Positions 1 to 7,534 are shown, numbered from the stretch's first letter. The stretch is DNA of 8,174 nt from M0108 sp044228695 (GCA_044228695.1 JBGAUK010000122.1:1-8174), one strand, 5' to 3'. The notes: generated by a model not told the origin, from the letters alone. Made by a program: numbers and translations.

Positions 1-1
1 C

Positions 2-1465
2 TTTGCCGATCGCCAGGGCGCCGAACTGGCCCCGCTCACCGAGAACCTGCCCCTGGCCTTGCTGCCGGTGGTGGGCAAGGAGGTCTTGGTGCATGGGATC
101 GAGGACCTGGTTGGCGCCGGGATTCGCGACCTGGTCATCGTGGTTTCGGCTCACGGCGATCAGATCGAGTCCGCCCTCGGTGATGGCCGTCGGTGGGGGG
201 CGAGCTTCCGCTTCGTCCTCAGCCGCGGGGAGGAAGACCCGGGGGAGATTTGGCAACGCCTCAATCTGGGTGACCGGGAACCCGTGCTGGTCTTGCGCGG
301 CGACGTGCTGCGGGCGCCGGTGGTGGCCAATTTCCTGGAGCAGGCGCAAGGACGGCCGGGCACGGCGGTCATTGGGACCCTGAGCGACCCCCGGGGGGCC
401 CTGGTCCTGCTGCGCACGGGGGCCGGCATCGGCACGCCGCCCCTGGGCGATCTGCGCTGGACGGCGTCCGAGACGCCCACCCCGACCGAGGGGGCAGAGC
501 GGCTGGCCCTGGGGGGGGTAGACCTCAACCTGCTCGCCGACATCGCCGACTATCATCGCGCCAATCGCGATATCGTCGCGGGCCGCTTCCATGGCATCCC
601 CCTCCCCGGTCGAACCGTGGCCTTGGGGTTGAGCGTGGGCCGCCGGGCCAGCGTGCCGCCGAAGTGCCTCAAACAGGGGGTTGCCTTCGTGGGCGCCAAC
701 AGCCGGGTGCACCCCGAGGCGGAACTGATCGGCGAGGTGGTCATCGGCGACGACGTCGTCGTCGATCGTGGCGCCACCATCCGCGATAGCGTCATCCTGT
801 CCAAGACCTATGTCGGCGAACTGGTCGAGGTCGCCAATGCCGTGGTCGCTTCCAACCTCTTGATCCGCGTCGATACCGGCGCCGTGCTGCGTATCAGTGA
901 TGCCTTCCTGCTCGCCAATCTCGCCAAGGGCGGGGCGACGGGCGCCCTGGGGCGCTGGCTGGACCGTCTCGCCGGGCTCTTGCTGCTGATCCTGTCGCTG
1001 CCCCTCTGGCCGCTGGCCGCCTTCCTGGCGGGGCGGGAAGGGGGGGGTGGCCGCTTGCTGGAGGCGAGGGATATGGAGGGCGATCGCCGTGAACAGCCGG
1101 GAGATCCGGTGAGTCCGCGCCGGACGGTGGTCCTGCTCAATTGGCGCACCCGCGTCCCGGTGCTCCGCCACCTGCCCTGGCTGCTGGCCGTGGTCCGCGG
1201 TGACCTGAGACTGGTGGGCGTGAGTCCCCTGACCCCCGAGCAATCCGCCGCCCGTGACGAGGACTGGCAATTCGTCCGCGATGCCGCCCCGGTGGGTCTC
1301 CTCGGCCCCACCCAGCTCAACGTCCCCGCGGACGCCTCGATCGAGGAGCGCCTGCTCAGCGACGCCTTCCACGCCCGCCAAAGCAGTTGGAGCCGGGATT
1401 TAGGCATACTTTGGGAAGCCCTGCGAATGCTGTTCACCCCCGACGCCTGGCGCCGCCCGGAGTAA
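2..1465 (+). CDS. Nucleotidyltransferase-like / beta-helix / sugar-transferase fusion protein, 5' partial, probably degenerate
   Basis: The reading frame is open to the left window edge and ends at TAA 1463-1465, so 487 residues are visible and the true start lies outside. The first residues (APLTEN-LPLALLPV, about 29-70) match the N-terminal signature of sugar-phosphate nucleotidyltransferases (PLT-x3-PK-x-LLPV), but the usual lysine after proline is Leu and the preceding glycine-rich GTR loop reads RQGAE. Residues coded by about 660-900 show hexapeptide-type spacing (VGANSRV, IGEVVIGDDVVV) of a left-handed beta-helix. A hydrophobic stretch (about 955-1030) is followed by a bacterial sugar-transferase domain: RGDLRLVG resembles RGDMSLVG, and the end (DAFHARQSSWSRDLGIL) resembles the family's C-terminal motif. 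The Asp-Glu pair normally before LPQL is Arg-His, and GPRP is GVSP. The family role would be priming a lipid-linked glycan at the inner membrane. Here a scaffold or regulatory role is also possible. Domain calls are fairly sure; activity is doubtful. Confidence 0.85.
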   Translation, partial: FADRQGAELAPLTENLPLALLPVVGKEVLVHGIEDLVGAGIRDLVIVVSAHGDQIESALGDGRRWGASFRFVLSRGEEDPGEIWQRLNLGDREPVLVLRGDVLRAPVVANFLEQAQGRPGTAVIGTLSDPRGALVLLRTGAGIGTPPLGDLRWTASETPTPTEGAERLALGGVDLNLLADIADYHRANRDIVAGRFHGIPLPGRTVALGLSVGRRASVPPKCLKQGVAFVGANSRVHPEAELIGEVVIGDDVVVDRGATIRDSVILSKTYVGELVEVANAVVASNLLIRVDTGAVLRISDAFLLANLAKGGATGALGRWLDRLAGLLLLILSLPLWPLAAFLAGREGGGGRLLEARDMEGDRREQPGDPVSPRRTVVLLNWRTRVPVLRHLPWLLAVVRGDLRLVGVSPLTPEQSAARDEDWQFVRDAAPVGLLGPTQLNVPADASIEERLLSDAFHARQSSWSRDLGILWEALRMLFTPDAWRRPE

Positions 1466-1543
1466 TTCGCACCCATCCTGTTTCATTCCCCCCGGGTTCA
1501 TCCAAGTCCAGGGGCTCCTATAGAGAGGAAGACGAGACATCCC

Positions 1544-2443
1544 ATGAACACCGAGCACCCCACCGCCGCGGGCTATCGGCCCCAAGTGGCTATCGTGATG
1601 CGGTCCTACAATGACCGCCCGGTCATCCGGCAGACCCTGGAGATGGTCTTGGGGCAAGGCTATAAGAACTTCGAGCTCTGGAACTTCGATTCCTCGTCGC
1701 AGGATGGCACCCTGGACATCATTCGGGAGTACAACGTCCCCGAGCGTATCCGGCTCAACGATTCCAAGAACTACAACCCGGGCCGCGTCCTCAACGAGGC
1801 GGTGCGGACCGTGCCAGGCGAGGTCCTGGTCTTTATCAACTCGGATGCCACCCCCGAGAGCGACGACTGGCTGGAGCGACTCATTACCCCCCTCGCGGAC
1901 CCCGGCGTGGGCGCCGTCTATGGTCGCCAGACGGCCCGCCCGGACTGCCGCTCCCTGTTCGTCAAGGATACCGAACGGGCCTTTGGGGACGGCCGGGAGG
2001 CCGCGACCTGGGTCCACTTCTTCTCCATGGCCAATGCCGCCGCCCGCCGAGAGATCCTGGAGCAATACCCCTTCGAGACCCAGATCCAGTATTCCGAGGA
2101 CATCGAGTGGTCCTACCGGCTGCGCCAGGCCGGCCTGCGCATCGCCTATGTGCCGGAGGCCGCGGCCACCCACTCCCATAACTACAGCCTGCGGCAGTCC
2201 TACAAGCGCCACTTCGGCGAGGGCAAGGCCGAGGCCTGGATCTTTCGCCAGGGTGAACTCAACACCTCCCTGCTCCGCTATTGCCTGCTGCCCTTTGGTA
2301 TGGAGGTCCTGCGGGACCTGAGCTGGGGGGTGCGGCGGGGCTCGATGGAGGCCATTCTGCACAGCGTGCCCCTGCGGGCGGTGCAGAAGTGGGCACGGTG
2401 GCAAGGCGTGCGCGCGGGGATGAAAAACCATGCCACGGATTGA
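1544..2443 (+). CDS. GT2-family glycosyltransferase (rhamnosyltransferase-like)
   Basis: A 299-residue GT-A fold enzyme expected to move a sugar from a nucleotide donor to a growing surface glycan on the cytoplasmic side. The N-terminal strand and loop (VAIVMRSYND, residues 15-24) and NFDSSSQDGT (47-56) match the nucleotide-binding start of GT2 proteins. FINSDATP (97-104) supplies the DxD-equivalent aspartate D101, and SEDIEWSYRLRQAG (184-197) carries the ED motif near the catalytic base. THSHNYSLRQSYKRHFGEG (209-227) resembles the histidine-containing segment seen in rhamnosyltransferase-like GT2 proteins. No signal peptide or clear transmembrane segment is visible. The ATG at 1544 is preceded by AGAGGA at 1524-1529, a purine-rich site rather far from the start. 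The gene lies 78 bp after the fusion gene, and its 3' end overlaps the next gene, so the three probably form one transcription unit. The donor and acceptor sugars cannot be read from the sequence. Confidence 0.93.
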   Translation: MNTEHPTAAGYRPQVAIVMRSYNDRPVIRQTLEMVLGQGYKNFELWNFDSSSQDGTLDIIREYNVPERIRLNDSKNYNPGRVLNEAVRTVPGEVLVFINSDATPESDDWLERLITPLADPGVGAVYGRQTARPDCRSLFVKDTERAFGDGREAATWVHFFSMANAAARREILEQYPFETQIQYSEDIEWSYRLRQAGLRIAYVPEAAATHSHNYSLRQSYKRHFGEGKAEAWIFRQGELNTSLLRYCLLPFGMEVLRDLSWGVRRGSMEAILHSVPLRAVQKWARWQGVRAGMKNHATD

Positions 2444-3605
2444 CACCGACATAGCCCCCGCCGATCGCGACCGCTACACCCTGGACGGCGACGCCGCCGT
2501 GGAGGCGCGCATCGCCCACGACCAGGAGCTGGTAGCCCAGGCGGTCACCGCGCGCCTGGCCCCGCCCGCCTTCCGGGGCCTGGTCCTGATGGGCGGTTAT
2601 GGTCGCGGGGAGGGCGGCTTCGTCCGGCGGGATGGCCAGCCCGAGCCCTACAACGACTACGACTACTTCGTGGTGGTGCGGGGGCTGGATGGCGCGGCCC
2701 GCGCGGCCCTGACCCAGGACCTGGCGGTGGCGGCCAAGGCCCTCGAACACCAGGTCGGTGTCGAGGTGGACTTTGCCCTGCTGCGCGAGGAGCGGCTGCC
2801 GGGCGCCGAATACTCCCTCATGAATGCCGAAATGCTCTGGGGCCACCGGGTGGTGGCGGGCGATCCCCAGGTGCTCGCCACCATGCCTGCCATGCCCTTC
2901 GCCAGCTTGCCGCCCGGAGAATTCACCCGCCTCCTGCTCAACCGCGGCAGTCTGCTGCTGCTGAATCAGCGCCGCCTCGCCAACCCCGAGCCCCTTGGCG
3001 CCGCCGATCAGGAAATTCTCTTCAAATATCTGTTCAAGGCCATCCTGGCCTGCGGGGATGCCCGACTGGCCGGCAGCGGTTGCTACCATCCCTCCTACCT
3101 CAAGAAGATCGAGCGCCTGGAAACCCTGGACTGGCCGGGGAAGGCCGCCTTCCTGGACCTTTACCGCCAGGCCTGGGAGAACAAGTTCCACCCCGACTAC
3201 GCCCGCTTCGCCGCCGAGGACGCCGCGGCCTGGCAGGGGCGGGTGGTCCCCATCTGGCTGGCAACCCTGGCCTGGTTCGAGCAAGGGCGCGCGGGCCGGC
3301 CCATCCCGGACTGGAACACCTACGCGTCGCCCGGCTTCGCCAAGGGCCAGGGGGGGAAATCCTGGGGTGGTTTGCGCAACGCCCTCATCACCCTGCGCGA
3401 CTTCGGGCCCACCGAACTGCTGCGACGACCCGCCTGGTCCCGGCGTTATCCCCGGGAGCGGCTCATCGCCGCCCTGCCCCTGCTGCTGGAAAACCCCGGT
3501 GCCCCGGCGTCCCCGGTGCTGGCCAATGCCCTGGCGCTGGCGCCCGGCGCTTCCTGGCAAGACGCGGTGGCAGCCTTCCTGGGACTCTGGCGGCGCTTTG
3601 CCTGA
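2430..3605 (+). CDS. Polymerase-beta-superfamily nucleotidyltransferase with helical C-terminal region
   Basis: A 391-residue protein with the signature of the Pol-beta/KNTase nucleotidyltransferase superfamily: LVLMGGYGRGEG (51-62) as the Gly-Gly phosphate-binding helix, NDYDYFVVV (75-83) giving the metal ligands D76 and D78, and VEVDFALL (111-118) giving the third carboxylate D114. All three acidic residues are present, so the site looks competent to transfer a nucleotidyl or related group. Residues about 163-260 are mostly helical (LLLNRGSLLLLNQRRL, KYLFKAILACGDARL), as in substrate-binding extensions of this superfamily; the remainder, to 391, is not recognised. The start at 2430 lies inside the end of the GT2 gene (14-bp overlap, different frame) with GGGGA 9 bases before the ATG, which implies translational coupling. 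This context suggests a substrate in glycan or lipid-carrier metabolism, but none can be named. Toxin-antitoxin MNT enzymes are smaller and paired with HEPN proteins, which are not seen here. Confidence 0.85.
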   Translation: MPRIDTDIAPADRDRYTLDGDAAVEARIAHDQELVAQAVTARLAPPAFRGLVLMGGYGRGEGGFVRRDGQPEPYNDYDYFVVVRGLDGAARAALTQDLAVAAKALEHQVGVEVDFALLREERLPGAEYSLMNAEMLWGHRVVAGDPQVLATMPAMPFASLPPGEFTRLLLNRGSLLLLNQRRLANPEPLGAADQEILFKYLFKAILACGDARLAGSGCYHPSYLKKIERLETLDWPGKAAFLDLYRQAWENKFHPDYARFAAEDAAAWQGRVVPIWLATLAWFEQGRAGRPIPDWNTYASPGFAKGQGGKSWGGLRNALITLRDFGPTELLRRPAWSRRYPRERLIAALPLLLENPGAPASPVLANALALAPGASWQDAVAAFLGLWRRFA

Positions 3606-3635
3606 GTTGGCGAGGGCCCCGCTCATTGTGGGCCT

Positions 3636-3659
3636 GGCATCGGTCGCTTGGCCGATGCC
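3636..3659 (+). terminator. Perfect 8-bp hairpin after the glycan gene block
   Basis: GGCATCGG at 3636-3643 and CCGATGCC at 3652-3659 are exact inverted copies with an 8-base loop, 30 bp after the stop of the nucleotidyltransferase gene. A shorter GC dyad (GGCCC 3615-3619 / GGGCC 3630-3634) lies just before it. No T-run follows, so it is not a classical intrinsic terminator. It may stabilise the mRNA 3' end or pause polymerase, or it may be an operator for the activator gene that starts 104 bp further on. Confidence 0.35.
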
Positions 3660-3763
3660 TCCCCATCATCCCGCCGTCACGCCGGTGCCAGCCGCCTGTA
3701 GCCCGCCGCGCCCCCCGGGGGCACTGGCCTCAAACTGATTCCTGATCCTAGCGAAGCTTAACC

Positions 3764-5131
3764 ATGGCCGACCACATCCTGCTGGTGGGAGGGGATACGC
3801 GCTCCCGTTCGGAGATCTCCGCCGACCTGCGGGATCGCGGTTATGAGGCAACCGCCGTCCCGGATGGCGCCGGGGCTCATCGCGCCCTGGAGACGCAACC
3901 ACCCGACCTGATCCTGCTGGAACATCCCTGGCCACGGGACCTGGGCAAAGCCCTGCTGGAGCGGTGGACGCGGGACTATCCGGTCCTGGTCCTGTGCGGC
4001 GAGAGCGGGATCGATGCCGCGCTTCAGGTCCTGCGCCAGGGGGCGACGGAGTTTCTGGTCAAGCCCGTGGATCGGGAAGAACTGGCCGCCGCCGTCCGGC
4101 GGATCATCGATAACGCCATCCTCTACCAACGCGGCGAGTTCTACACCAACGTGCTGCGGCACGAGGCCCCGAGCCTACTGGTTGGGGAGAGCGCGCCGCT
4201 ACAACGGCTATTAACCGAACTCCAGGCGGTGGCGCCCAGCGAGGCCACGGTCCTGATCCTGGGTGAAAGCGGGGTCGGCAAGGAGAAGGTGGCCCAGGAG
4301 ATCCATCGGCTGAGCCCCCGGGCCGAGGGCCCCCTGGTGGCGGTGGACTGTTCCTCCCTGCCGGAGACCCTGTTCGAATCGGAACTCTTTGGCCATGAGC
4401 GAGGGGCCTTCACCGGGGCCGCCCAAAAAAAACCGGGGCTGATCGAGCAGGCCAAGGGTGGCACCCTGTTTCTGGATGAGATCGGCGAGCTGCCGGCCGT
4501 GATTCAGGCCAAACTCTTGCGCGTCCTGGAGACCAAACGCTACCGTCGTCTGGGCAGCACCTCGGATCTGCCGGCGGAGGTCCGGATCGTCGCCGCCACT
4601 AACCGCGACCTGGACGGCATGGCCCAGCGGGGTGAATTCCGCCAGGACCTCCTCTATCGCCTCAACGCCTTCGTGGTCGCGGTGCCGCCCCTGAGGGAAC
4701 GCCGCGCGGACATAGCGCCCCTGGTAAGGCACTTTCTGACCCACTCGGGCTTTTCCCAGCGGATCATCAAGCGCGTCAGCGAGGCGGCCATGCAGCAATT
4801 GCAGGCCTATGACTGGCCAGGAAATGTGCGGGAAATGCGCAACGTGATCGAGCGCGCCATCATCTTGTCGGGCAATAAGGTCAAGATCGATTCCGAGCAC
4901 TTGACCCTGCCGCGCTCCTCCGCGCCGCCGAACCCGACCACCACCACCGGCATCACCCTGACATTCGATCACGAACCCACCCTGGCCGAAATCGAGCAAA
5001 GCTATCTCCGGCTCCTGCTGGAGCGCCATCCCGGCAACCGGGCCGAATTGGCGCGGCTCATGGGCATCGGTGAGCGGACCCTATATCGGCTCCTGGCCGA
5101 CATTAAGGCAGAGGGTTCCAACTCCCCCTAA
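3764..5131 (+). CDS. Sigma-54-dependent activator (NtrC-type) with degenerate receiver domain
   Basis: A 455-residue bacterial enhancer-binding protein that would open sigma-54 promoters by ATP hydrolysis. Residues 1-120 form a receiver-like domain, about 138-370 the AAA+ domain and 405-448 a Fis-type helix-turn-helix (AELARLMGIGERTLYRLL). The AAA+ core is intact: Walker A GESGVGKE (167-174), the sigma-54-contacting GAFTGA loop (214-219), Walker B TLFLDE (234-239), the arginine-bearing FRQDLLYRLNAF (292-303) and WPGNVREMRN (351-360). The receiver departs from the family: the phospho-acceptor position in PDLILLEHPWP is Glu (E53), the acidic pair after LLV is Gly-Gly (G9, G10), and the switch Thr/Ser position is Cys (C78). 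K100 is kept. Phosphorylation by a kinase is therefore unlikely. No histidine kinase gene is in the window. The start is chosen at ATG 3764, with a weak GAAG at 3753-3756. PrsR-type activators of exopolysaccharide/PEP-CTERM loci have the same architecture and are the closest analogy. Confidence 0.97.
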   Translation: MADHILLVGGDTRSRSEISADLRDRGYEATAVPDGAGAHRALETQPPDLILLEHPWPRDLGKALLERWTRDYPVLVLCGESGIDAALQVLRQGATEFLVKPVDREELAAAVRRIIDNAILYQRGEFYTNVLRHEAPSLLVGESAPLQRLLTELQAVAPSEATVLILGESGVGKEKVAQEIHRLSPRAEGPLVAVDCSSLPETLFESELFGHERGAFTGAAQKKPGLIEQAKGGTLFLDEIGELPAVIQAKLLRVLETKRYRRLGSTSDLPAEVRIVAATNRDLDGMAQRGEFRQDLLYRLNAFVVAVPPLRERRADIAPLVRHFLTHSGFSQRIIKRVSEAAMQQLQAYDWPGNVREMRNVIERAIILSGNKVKIDSEHLTLPRSSAPPNPTTTTGITLTFDHEPTLAEIEQSYLRLLLERHPGNRAELARLMGIGERTLYRLLADIKAEGSNSP

Positions 5132-5229
5132 GCCGAGTCCTGGCCACCGGCTCAATCGGGTGAGTCAGGCCTTAATCATCCCTGATAGCACTCCGATCTC
5201 CGCGCCCACGGATGCCCACCGGGTGTCCA

Positions 5230-5266
5230 CCACCCCGACTCCGTGGCGTTCCGACTACCGGGGTGG
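5230..5266. terminator. Possible bidirectional hairpin between convergent genes
   Basis: CCACCCCG (5230-5237) and CGGGGTGG (5259-5266) are inverted copies with a 21-base loop. They sit in the 176-bp gap between the + strand activator gene and the - strand LruC gene, where each transcript must end. The loop is long and no T-run follows on either strand, so this is only a weak candidate. The rest of the gap (5132-5307) shows no gene. Confidence 0.25.
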
Positions 5267-5307
5267 GGGCCGGCGGCTTATCCGCTGACGCGCCCACCCC
5301 AGTGCCC

Positions 5308-6969
5308 CTACTTAAAAATCAACGGTTCATCCATGCGGCTCTGATACCAGTTACTGGCACTCGTGCCCGCGCTCAGGGCCCAGGTACCAAAGTCCGGATA
5401 GGCCTTGGTGATACTGTTCCACTCCGTCGGATGGCGCCAGGTTTCCGGCACATCCAGGGCCCAGGGCTGATCGTCGGCGGTACGGTAGGTACGACCCGCC
5501 GCCAGGTTGGAGCGGTCATCCAGCGTCCCAAACAGCTTCAGATCCGCCTTGGCGGTGGGCGGGTGATCCACCAGATGCACCTCCAGCCCCCGCTTGCTGG
5601 TGCGGTAGATGAAGGGATTAAACGGCGCCTCCCCCAGTTGCGCCCGGGTCAGGGGCTGGCGGAAGTGGATCTCCGCCACCAGGGGCACCGGCGCCGAGCG
5701 CGGGCACTTGGTCACGGTGTTGAACATGGAGCAGGGAAAGGCCAGCCCGGTATTGGTGAGGGGGTTGACGTTGGTGGCGAGGATGAACACCGCCTCGCTC
5801 TGACCCGTCTCCACCGGCAGGGCCACCGGGGCCCTGGTGCCGACGGTCAGGGTGGTGCGGGCGGAATCGATGGCGTCGCGGCTCAGGCCCGGGAAGTGGA
5901 GGCCAAAGCCGTTGTCGGCGCCGGCGCCCCGGGCGCGGATCTCGTAGAGGAGCTTGAGGTCGGTGATCTCGTTGCGGGCATTGAGGGTCTCGATCACCCG
6001 GTAGGCAACACCCAGGTCGTTCATGTCAAAGTCGCCCTTCTTGGGCCACAGGTCCTCGAAGGCCAGGAAGCCATAGCTGGCGGCGTTGGGGGTGAAGCGC
6101 CGCGCCGCCCGCTCCGGGTCGCTGGGGAAGGCATCCAGGTCGTCGGCCATGCCGTCCCCATCGCTATCCGGGGACACCGGTGCCAGAGGGGTGATGGCGC
6201 CCAGGTCGACGTGGCTGACCGGCGAGACCCAGATGGCGAGGAGGACGTCGTTGAAGTCATCGTCGGAGCGCTGGGGCTTAGTTTTATCCTTGTTGCTGGG
6301 GTGGCGGTAGGCGTCCTCGAAGCCCAGCACCAGGAGATTGTCCAGGGGACTGGACAGCAGGACGGTATGGGCATTGAGATGGCTGTTGCCGTCGTTGGAC
6401 GGCGTCTCGGGGTTGAGGGCGCGGATGGTGGAAAAGAGGTCCTGGGGGGATGGGTTGGGGTTGACGGTGGTGCCGGTCCAGCCGTTGGCGACCAGGGTGA
6501 AGCCGACGGAGGTGCCGGCCTTGAAGCGCCCTAGGGCGACGCCCTCGCCCGGTTGCAGGGCCGGGAAGTTGGGGAAGACGAGCTGGGTGTTGAGGGCGCC
6601 CACGGTGGCGGGGACGCTGGCGGTGGGGTAGCTGAAGAAGCCGACGGCGTTGGCGAAGTCGGTGGTGCCGCCGACGGCGATGAGGGTCAGGTCGGCGTCT
6701 TCCAGCAGGTGGATGTTGGCGCCGAGGTTGTCGGTGAGGAATTTTTTCTCGTCCCGGTTCTGGTTGATGTCGAGACCCTCGGGCAGGCGGGCGGCGAGGT
6801 CGGCGGGGAGGTTGGCGGGCAGGGGCACCTCAATGAGGCTGGCCGGGCGGCCGCTCGCATCATAGCCGGCGGCATCAAAGTAGGACCAGGTCAGGGCCTG
6901 GCTGGGCGGGGCCAGGGCGGCGAGGACCAGGGCGGCCAGGGCGGCGGCGCGGGGCTGGGGGTAGGGCAT
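5308..6969 (-). CDS. Exported LruC domain / DUF4114 protein
   Basis: A 553-residue exported protein. Residues 1-25 are a signal peptide (alanine/leucine-rich core ending PPSQA before LTWSYF). The N-terminal region contains LPEG (62-65) and NAVGFFSYP (107-115), segments typical of LruC proteins. A DUF4114-type segment ends in DDDFNDVLLAIWVSP (236-250). A thrombospondin-type-3-like calcium loop, DSDGDGMADDLDAFPSD (268-284), follows and leads into the LruC domain proper (about 298-545; FEDLWPKKGDFDMNDLGVAY). Cysteines C413 and C422 could form a disulfide after export. The family is named after the Leptospira LruC antigen; its biochemical role is not established, and surface or matrix location with Ca2+ binding is the usual inference. 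The start ATG (6967-6969) has GGAG six bases upstream (6976-6979). It is the last gene of a three-gene - strand operon, 76 bp after its upstream neighbour. No PEP-CTERM or other sorting tail is visible. Confidence 0.92.
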   Translation of the reverse strand: MPYPQPRAAALAALVLAALAPPSQALTWSYFDAAGYDASGRPASLIEVPLPANLPADLAARLPEGLDINQNRDEKKFLTDNLGANIHLLEDADLTLIAVGGTTDFANAVGFFSYPTASVPATVGALNTQLVFPNFPALQPGEGVALGRFKAGTSVGFTLVANGWTGTTVNPNPSPQDLFSTIRALNPETPSNDGNSHLNAHTVLLSSPLDNLLVLGFEDAYRHPSNKDKTKPQRSDDDFNDVLLAIWVSPVSHVDLGAITPLAPVSPDSDGDGMADDLDAFPSDPERAARRFTPNAASYGFLAFEDLWPKKGDFDMNDLGVAYRVIETLNARNEITDLKLLYEIRARGAGADNGFGLHFPGLSRDAIDSARTTLTVGTRAPVALPVETGQSEAVFILATNVNPLTNTGLAFPCSMFNTVTKCPRSAPVPLVAEIHFRQPLTRAQLGEAPFNPFIYRTSKRGLEVHLVDHPPTAKADLKLFGTLDDRSNLAAGRTYRTADDQPWALDVPETWRHPTEWNSITKAYPDFGTWALSAGTSASNWYQSRMDEPLIFK

Positions 6970-7015
6970 GGGGGGCTCCGGAGTGGGGCTGGGGTGTGGG
7001 GGCTAGGGTCGGGGG
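6970..7015 (+). other. G-run cluster (possible G-quadruplex) before the LruC gene
   Basis: On the + strand, runs of G (6970-6975, 6985-6988, 6991-6994, 6998-7002, 7006-7008, 7011-7015) are separated by short loops. The LruC mRNA leader is therefore C-rich and the G-runs lie in the template strand. The segment holds the LruC ribosome binding site. Folding is possible but unproven. Confidence 0.4.
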
Positions 7016-7045
7016 TCAGGCAGGCGGGCCGCGCGGGGCCGGGCC

Positions 7046-7534
7046 TTATTCGACCGGGGTCTCTTCTTCCTCCTCCCAGCCGAAGTCCTCCCAGCCGAAT
7101 TTGACGGTGACGGTGTCGCTGCCGGAGGCGAGGGTGATGGCGCGGTTGCCGGTGTAGAGGCGCAGGCTGACGCCGCGCACGCTGTCGAGCCAGAGGTCGT
7201 CGGTGCTGACCTGGCGCGGGGGGGCGTCGGCCAGTTCGCTGACGAAGTCGCCTTCCAGGTCGGCGGCGTCCTGGAGGCCATAGACCTCGCCCTTGACATT
7301 GACCAGGGTGCCCTTGGCGCCACCGACGCCGAGGCCGTTGACCATGACCTGGTAGTTCTGGTCCTGGTAGCTGATGGTGGCGCGTTGCAGGGTGGCGCCG
7401 CCGCTGTCCTTGATGGTCAGGGGGCTGAAGCTGATGAGGGCGGCGGGGGGGGCGGTCTGGGCCAGGACGCCGCTGGCGAGCAGGAGGCCGAGGGCGGCGG
7501 TGGCGAGGAGCTGAGTGGGGCGCGTTGGGGTCAT
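7046..7534 (-). CDS. Small exported protein with acidic, tryptophan-containing tail
   Basis: A 162-residue protein of no family I can name with confidence. Residues 1-25 are a signal peptide (LLATAALGLLLASGVLA before QTAPP). The mature part is beta-rich, with a glycine-rich turn NGLGVGGAKG (66-75), VYGLQDAADLEGDF (84-97) and DLWLDSVRGVSLRLYTG (113-129). The layout loosely resembles DUF1134/EipA-like secreted proteins, but this is only an impression. The C-terminus carries a tandem FGWED-FGWEE (146-155) followed by an acidic end, EEETPVE. The tandem is encoded by a near-perfect 15-bp duplication. The start codon overlaps the stop of the upstream gene in an ATGA (7534-7531), so the two are translationally coupled. 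Position between two exported proteins suggests a periplasmic or surface partner of the LruC protein. Confidence 0.8.
   Translation of the reverse strand: MTPTRPTQLLATAALGLLLASGVLAQTAPPAALISFSPLTIKDSGGATLQRATISYQDQNYQVMVNGLGVGGAKGTLVNVKGEVYGLQDAADLEGDFVSELADAPPRQVSTDDLWLDSVRGVSLRLYTGNRAITLASGSDTVTVKFGWEDFGWEEEEETPVE
7071..7099 (-). repeat. Tandem 14/15-bp repeat coding FGWED-FGWEE
   Basis: TCCTCCCAGCCGAA occurs at 7071-7084 and again at 7086-7099, one base apart, giving a 15-bp (five-codon) period inside the 3' end of the 162-residue gene. It duplicates a Phe-Gly-Trp-Glu-Asp/Glu unit without changing frame. Confidence 0.85.

Noticed and set aside
2430..3605. MNT-HEPN toxin-antitoxin module
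   Set aside because: The protein is much larger than MNT antitoxins, no HEPN-type partner gene or RX4HXY-type motif is adjacent, and the coupled partner is a glycosyltransferase.
1400..3626. Long - strand open frames opposite the GT2 and nucleotidyltransferase genes
   Set aside because: The + strand proteins carry clear family motifs; the antisense products are low-complexity Gly/Gln/His/Arg-rich sequences with no recognisable domain.
5308..6969. PEP-CTERM or other C-terminal sorting signal on the LruC protein
   Set aside because: The C-terminus ends in a hydrophilic segment (MDEPLIFK) with no hydrophobic helix or basic tail; the two small exported proteins lack one as well.
5212..7104. Long + strand open frames of 440 and 183 residues opposite the LruC gene
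   Set aside because: They are antisense to a recognisable signal-peptide-bearing LruC protein and have the Gly/Val/Arg-rich composition of reverse-frame artefacts in GC-rich DNA, with no recognisable motifs.
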